Shown here: positions 19,891 through 22,453 of the stretch, in pieces
Numbering within the stretch: the stretch's first letter is position 1
Layout: each line of letters begins with the position of its first letter
Assembly (NCBI GenBank): GCA_937989875.1
Contig: CALKBO010000005.1
Coordinates: 1-22,453 of the forward strand
Source of the DNA: an uncultured Collinsella sp.
GTDB taxonomy: Bacteria; Actinomycetota; Coriobacteriia; Coriobacteriales; Coriobacteriaceae
Direction of reading: 5' to 3'
Length of the DNA stretch: 22,453 nucleotides
Notes under the pieces: model-generated
The model's database searches: none
What the model was told of the DNA's origin: nothing
What the model saw: only the letters and a program-made list of their open reading frames with translations
Translations under genes and position numbers: made by a program

Positions 19891-21990
19891 ATGGCTAAGC
19901 CTAAGTACAAGCTTTCCGATACCCGTAACATCGGCATCATGGCTCACATCGATGCCGGTAAGACCACCACGACCGAGCGTATTCTTTACTACACCGGTAA
20001 GACCCACAAGATCGGTGAGGTCCATGAGGGCGCTGCCACCATGGACTGGATGGTTCAGGAGCAGGAGCGCGGCGTAACCATTACCTCCGCTGCTACCACG
20101 TGCTTCTGGAAGAAGGACGGTACCGACTACCGCATCCAGATCATCGACACCCCGGGCCACGTTGACTTCACCGCCGAGGTCGAGCGCTGCCTGCGCGTCC
20201 TCGATGGCGCTGTCGCCGTCTTCGACGCCGTTGCCGGCGTTCAGCCCCAGTCTGAGACCGTTTGGCGTCAGGCTTCTACCTTCAACGTCCCCCGCATCGC
20301 CTTCATCAACAAGTATGACCGCGTGGGCGCTGACTTCTTCAACGCTATCGAGACCATGAAGGATCGTCTCGACGCCAACGCCGTGGCCGCTCAGGTCCCG
20401 ATGGGCGCCGAGGACAACTTCTGGGGCGTCATCGACCTGGTCACCATGACCGCTTGGGACTTCAAGGCCGACGACAAGGGCATGACCTACCCCGAGCCGA
20501 TGGACGAGATCCCGGCTGAGTTCGCTGACATCGCTGCCACCAAGCGCGAGGAGCTCCTCGACGCTGCTGCCAGCTTTGACGACGAGCTCATGGAGAAGAT
20601 CCTCATGGAGGAGGACTTCACCGTCGAGGAGCTCAAGGCTGCTCTGCGCAAGGGCGTTCTGGCCAACGAGCTCAACCTCGTCTTCGTGGGCTCCGCCTAC
20701 AAGAACAAGGGCGTCCAGGAGCTGCTCGACGCTGTCGTCGACTACCTGCCCAGCCCGCTCGACGTCGAGGCCGTCACCGGTACCGATCCGGACACCGGCG
20801 AGGAGATCGAGCGTCATCCTTCCTTCGACGAGCCCTTCTCCGGCCTGGTCTTCAAGATCATGACTGACCCGTTCGTCGGTAAGCTCACCTATGTCCGCGT
20901 TTACTCCGGTCGCGCCGAGTCTGGCTCCTACGTGATCAACGCTTCCAACGGTCAGCGTGAGCGCCTCGGCCGCATCCTCGAGATGAACGCCGCCGAGCGT
21001 ATCGACCGTGACGACGCTGCCGCCGGCGACATCGTCGCTTGCGTCGGCTTCAAGAACTCCACCACCGGTGACACCCTGTGCGAAGAGGGCAAGGAGATCG
21101 TCCTCGAGAAGATCGAGTTCGCTAAGCCCGTTATCGACGTTGCCATCGAGCCCAAGACCAAGGCCGAGCAGGACAAGATGTCCCTGGCTCTGACCAAGCT
21201 CGCCGAGGAGGACCCGACCTTCCAGGTGTCCACCAACCACGAGACCGGCCAGACCATCATCGCCGGCATGGGCGAGCTGCACCTCGAGATCATCGTCGAC
21301 CGTCTGCTCCGCGAGTTCAAGGTTGACGCTAACGTTGGTAAGCCCCAGGTTGCCTACCGCGAGACCGCTGGTCACGACGTCGAGAAGGCTGAGGGCAAGT
21401 TCGTCCGTCAGTCCGGTGGTCGCGGTCAGTACGGCCACGCCGTCATCAAGCTCGAGAAGATGGAGGAGGGCTTCGGCTACGAGTTCGTCAACGCTATCGT
21501 CGGCGGCGTCGTGCCCAAGGAGTACATCCCGTCCATCGACAAGGGCATCCAGGAGGCCCTGAACACCGGTGTTATCGCCGGCTTCCCGGTCCTCGACGTC
21601 AAGGTCACCCTGTTCGACGGTTCTTACCACGAGGTCGACTCCTCCGAGGCCGCCTTCAAGATCGCCGGTTCCATGGCTATCAAGGACGCTCTCAAGAAGT
21701 CCGACCCGCAGCTGCTCGAGCCGATCATGGCTGTCGAGGTCGAGACCCCCGAGCAGTACATGGGCGACGTTATGGGCAACCTCTCCGGTCGCCGCGGCAA
21801 GATCGAGGGCATGGAAGATCGCAAGAACAGCAAGCTCATCCGTGCCAAGGTGCCGCTGGGCGAGATGTTCGGTTACGCTACCGACCTTCGCTCCCAGACC
21901 CAGGGCCGTGCATCCTACACGATGCAGTTCGACTCTTATGAGCCCGCGCCCAAGTCCATCGTGGACGAGGTCATGAGCAAGAACGCCTAA
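19891..21990 (+). CDS. fusA: Elongation factor G
   Basis: This 699-residue translocase GTPase moves tRNAs and mRNA during elongation and, with RRF, recycles ribosomes. GTPase motifs are visible: P-loop AHIDAGKT (18-25), the switch I effector segment near RGVTITSA, DTPGH (86-90) and NKYD (140-143; NKMD is commoner). Domains II-V follow, with domain IV containing GGRGQYGHAVIKLE and the C-terminus reading QTQGRASYTMQFDSYEP. The ATG follows AAGGAA at 7 nt. It sits in the str operon after rpsG. In many bacteria tuf follows fusA; here rpsJ does, with a 60-nt gap. Confidence 0.98.
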   Translation: MAKPKYKLSDTRNIGIMAHIDAGKTTTTERILYYTGKTHKIGEVHEGAATMDWMVQEQERGVTITSAATTCFWKKDGTDYRIQIIDTPGHVDFTAEVERCLRVLDGAVAVFDAVAGVQPQSETVWRQASTFNVPRIAFINKYDRVGADFFNAIETMKDRLDANAVAAQVPMGAEDNFWGVIDLVTMTAWDFKADDKGMTYPEPMDEIPAEFADIAATKREELLDAAASFDDELMEKILMEEDFTVEELKAALRKGVLANELNLVFVGSAYKNKGVQELLDAVVDYLPSPLDVEAVTGTDPDTGEEIERHPSFDEPFSGLVFKIMTDPFVGKLTYVRVYSGRAESGSYVINASNGQRERLGRILEMNAAERIDRDDAAAGDIVACVGFKNSTTGDTLCEEGKEIVLEKIEFAKPVIDVAIEPKTKAEQDKMSLALTKLAEEDPTFQVSTNHETGQTIIAGMGELHLEIIVDRLLREFKVDANVGKPQVAYRETAGHDVEKAEGKFVRQSGGRGQYGHAVIKLEKMEEGFGYEFVNAIVGGVVPKEYIPSIDKGIQEALNTGVIAGFPVLDVKVTLFDGSYHEVDSSEAAFKIAGSMAIKDALKKSDPQLLEPIMAVEVETPEQYMGDVMGNLSGRRGKIEGMEDRKNSKLIRAKVPLGEMFGYATDLRSQTQGRASYTMQFDSYEPAPKSIVDEVMSKNA

Positions 21991-22015
21991 GTTCGAGCTC
22001 CCTGTTACGTAATCC

Positions 22016-22032
22016 GCGAGAACATCTCTCGC
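22016..22032 (+). promoter_or_regulatory. Hairpin between fusA and rpsJ
   Basis: GCGAGA (22016-22021) pairs with TCTCGC (22027-22032), loop ACATC. No T-run follows. It is probably an intercistronic stem in a continuous transcript. Confidence 0.45.
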
Positions 22033-22050
22033 ACTCTTTGGAGGTTTAAG

Positions 22051-22359
22051 TTGACTACCCAGAAGATCCGCATTCGCCTCAAGGGCTATGATCACGAGGT
22101 CGTCGATCAGTCCGCGAAGCTCATCGTCGAGACCGCTCAGAAGACCGGCGCTCGCGTTTCCGGTCCTGTCCCCCTGCCCACCGAGCGCAACCTGTACACG
22201 GTTATCCGCTCGCCGCACGTGAACAAGGACTCCCGTGAGCAGTTCGAGATGCGCACCCACAAGCGCCTCATCGACATCCTCGACCCCACCTCGGGCACCG
22301 TTGATTCGCTCATGCGTCTCGACCTCCCCGCTGGCGTCGACATCGACATCAAGCTCTAA
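22051..22359 (+). CDS. rpsJ: 30S ribosomal protein S10 (NusE)
   Basis: This 102-residue protein is normal in length. It is part of the 30S head and also acts as NusE in transcription antitermination. KIRIRLKGYDHEVVDQSA, GPVPLPTERNLYTVIRSPH, SREQFEMRTHKRLIDI and the C-terminal LPAGVDIDIKL are conserved. The start is TTG, with the strong site TTGGAGG 8 nt upstream. It normally opens the S10 operon (rplC, rplD and so on). Here the next 94 nt hold no rplC start but do hold an IS-like end. Confidence 0.97.
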   Translation: MTTQKIRIRLKGYDHEVVDQSAKLIVETAQKTGARVSGPVPLPTERNLYTVIRSPHVNKDSREQFEMRTHKRLIDILDPTSGTVDSLMRLDLPAGVDIDIKL

Positions 22360-22398
22360 GCGATATCGCTCATAGCTTAAAGGGCCCCGCTGCCGTAA

Positions 22399-22453
22399 TG
22401 AACTGCGCCCCAAAACTTGGACGGCTTAAATAAGAACTACGCCGCAAGGGACT
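22399..22453 (+). mobile_element. Possible left end of an IS3-family insertion sequence (partial)
   Basis: TGAACTGCGCCCCAAAACTT (22399-22418), continuing GGACGG, resembles the terminal inverted repeats of IS3/IS150-type elements, which often begin TGAACTG(A/C)xCCCCAAAA. It starts 39 nt after the rpsJ stop. The remaining sequence to the window end fits the short non-coding leader before orfA, but no transposase sequence is visible, so the call is tentative. Confidence 0.45.

Noticed and set aside
19873..22413. Open frame of 846 codons on the minus strand across fusA and rpsJ
   Set aside because: Same codon-bias shadow as over rpoBC; the product is low-complexity and resembles no known protein.

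Overview
The window looks like a chromosomal segment from a Coriobacteriia actinobacterium, most likely Collinsella or a close relative. This rests on three things: GC-rich coding DNA with strong GAG/CTG/GCC codon use, frequent GTG and TTG starts, and an RpoC with the coiled-coil insert typical of actinobacterial beta' near residues 150-290. The genus is an inference from gene content and protein sequence; no search was run.

Layout. Positions 1-5334 are accessory or metabolic: a SotB-like MFS efflux transporter (152-1348), a stand-alone GH13 alpha-amylase-family enzyme (1502-2878) followed at once by a family-6-like uracil/hypoxanthine-DNA glycosylase (2882-3451), a convergent unknown gene (3448-4104, minus strand) and a class I/II PLP aminotransferase (4198-5334). 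Positions 5385-8063 hold a very large fold-back element, the rplJ promoter, an L10 leader with an attenuator, rplJ and rplL, a terminator, and galU. Positions 8064-16545 hold a palindrome array and then the rpoB-rpoC operon. Positions 16552-18440 hold nested terminators, an ECF sigma factor with a SigW-like promoter, and its probable membrane anti-sigma factor. Positions 18588-22359 hold a second fold-back element and the str-type operon rpsL-rpsG-fusA-rpsJ. The window closes on what looks like the left end of an IS3-family element (22399 onward).

The core genes supply transcription (rpoB, rpoC) and translation (rplJ, rplL, rpsL, rpsG, fusA, rpsJ), each set with its own promoter and leader. 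Two observations stand out. First, RpoC carries a C-terminal extension of about 230 residues whose residues 1338-1402 align without gaps, from memory, to the alpha-subunit C-terminal domain, keeping the counterparts of alphaCTD R265, N268, G296, K298 and E302. Second, two fold-back elements, one before each ribosomal protein operon, share a conserved internal loop and a TTAAT terminal loop while their stems covary. That is the signature of a structured DNA or RNA family.

No tRNA, rRNA or CRISPR array was seen. Promoters and hairpins were read by eye and no folding was computed.
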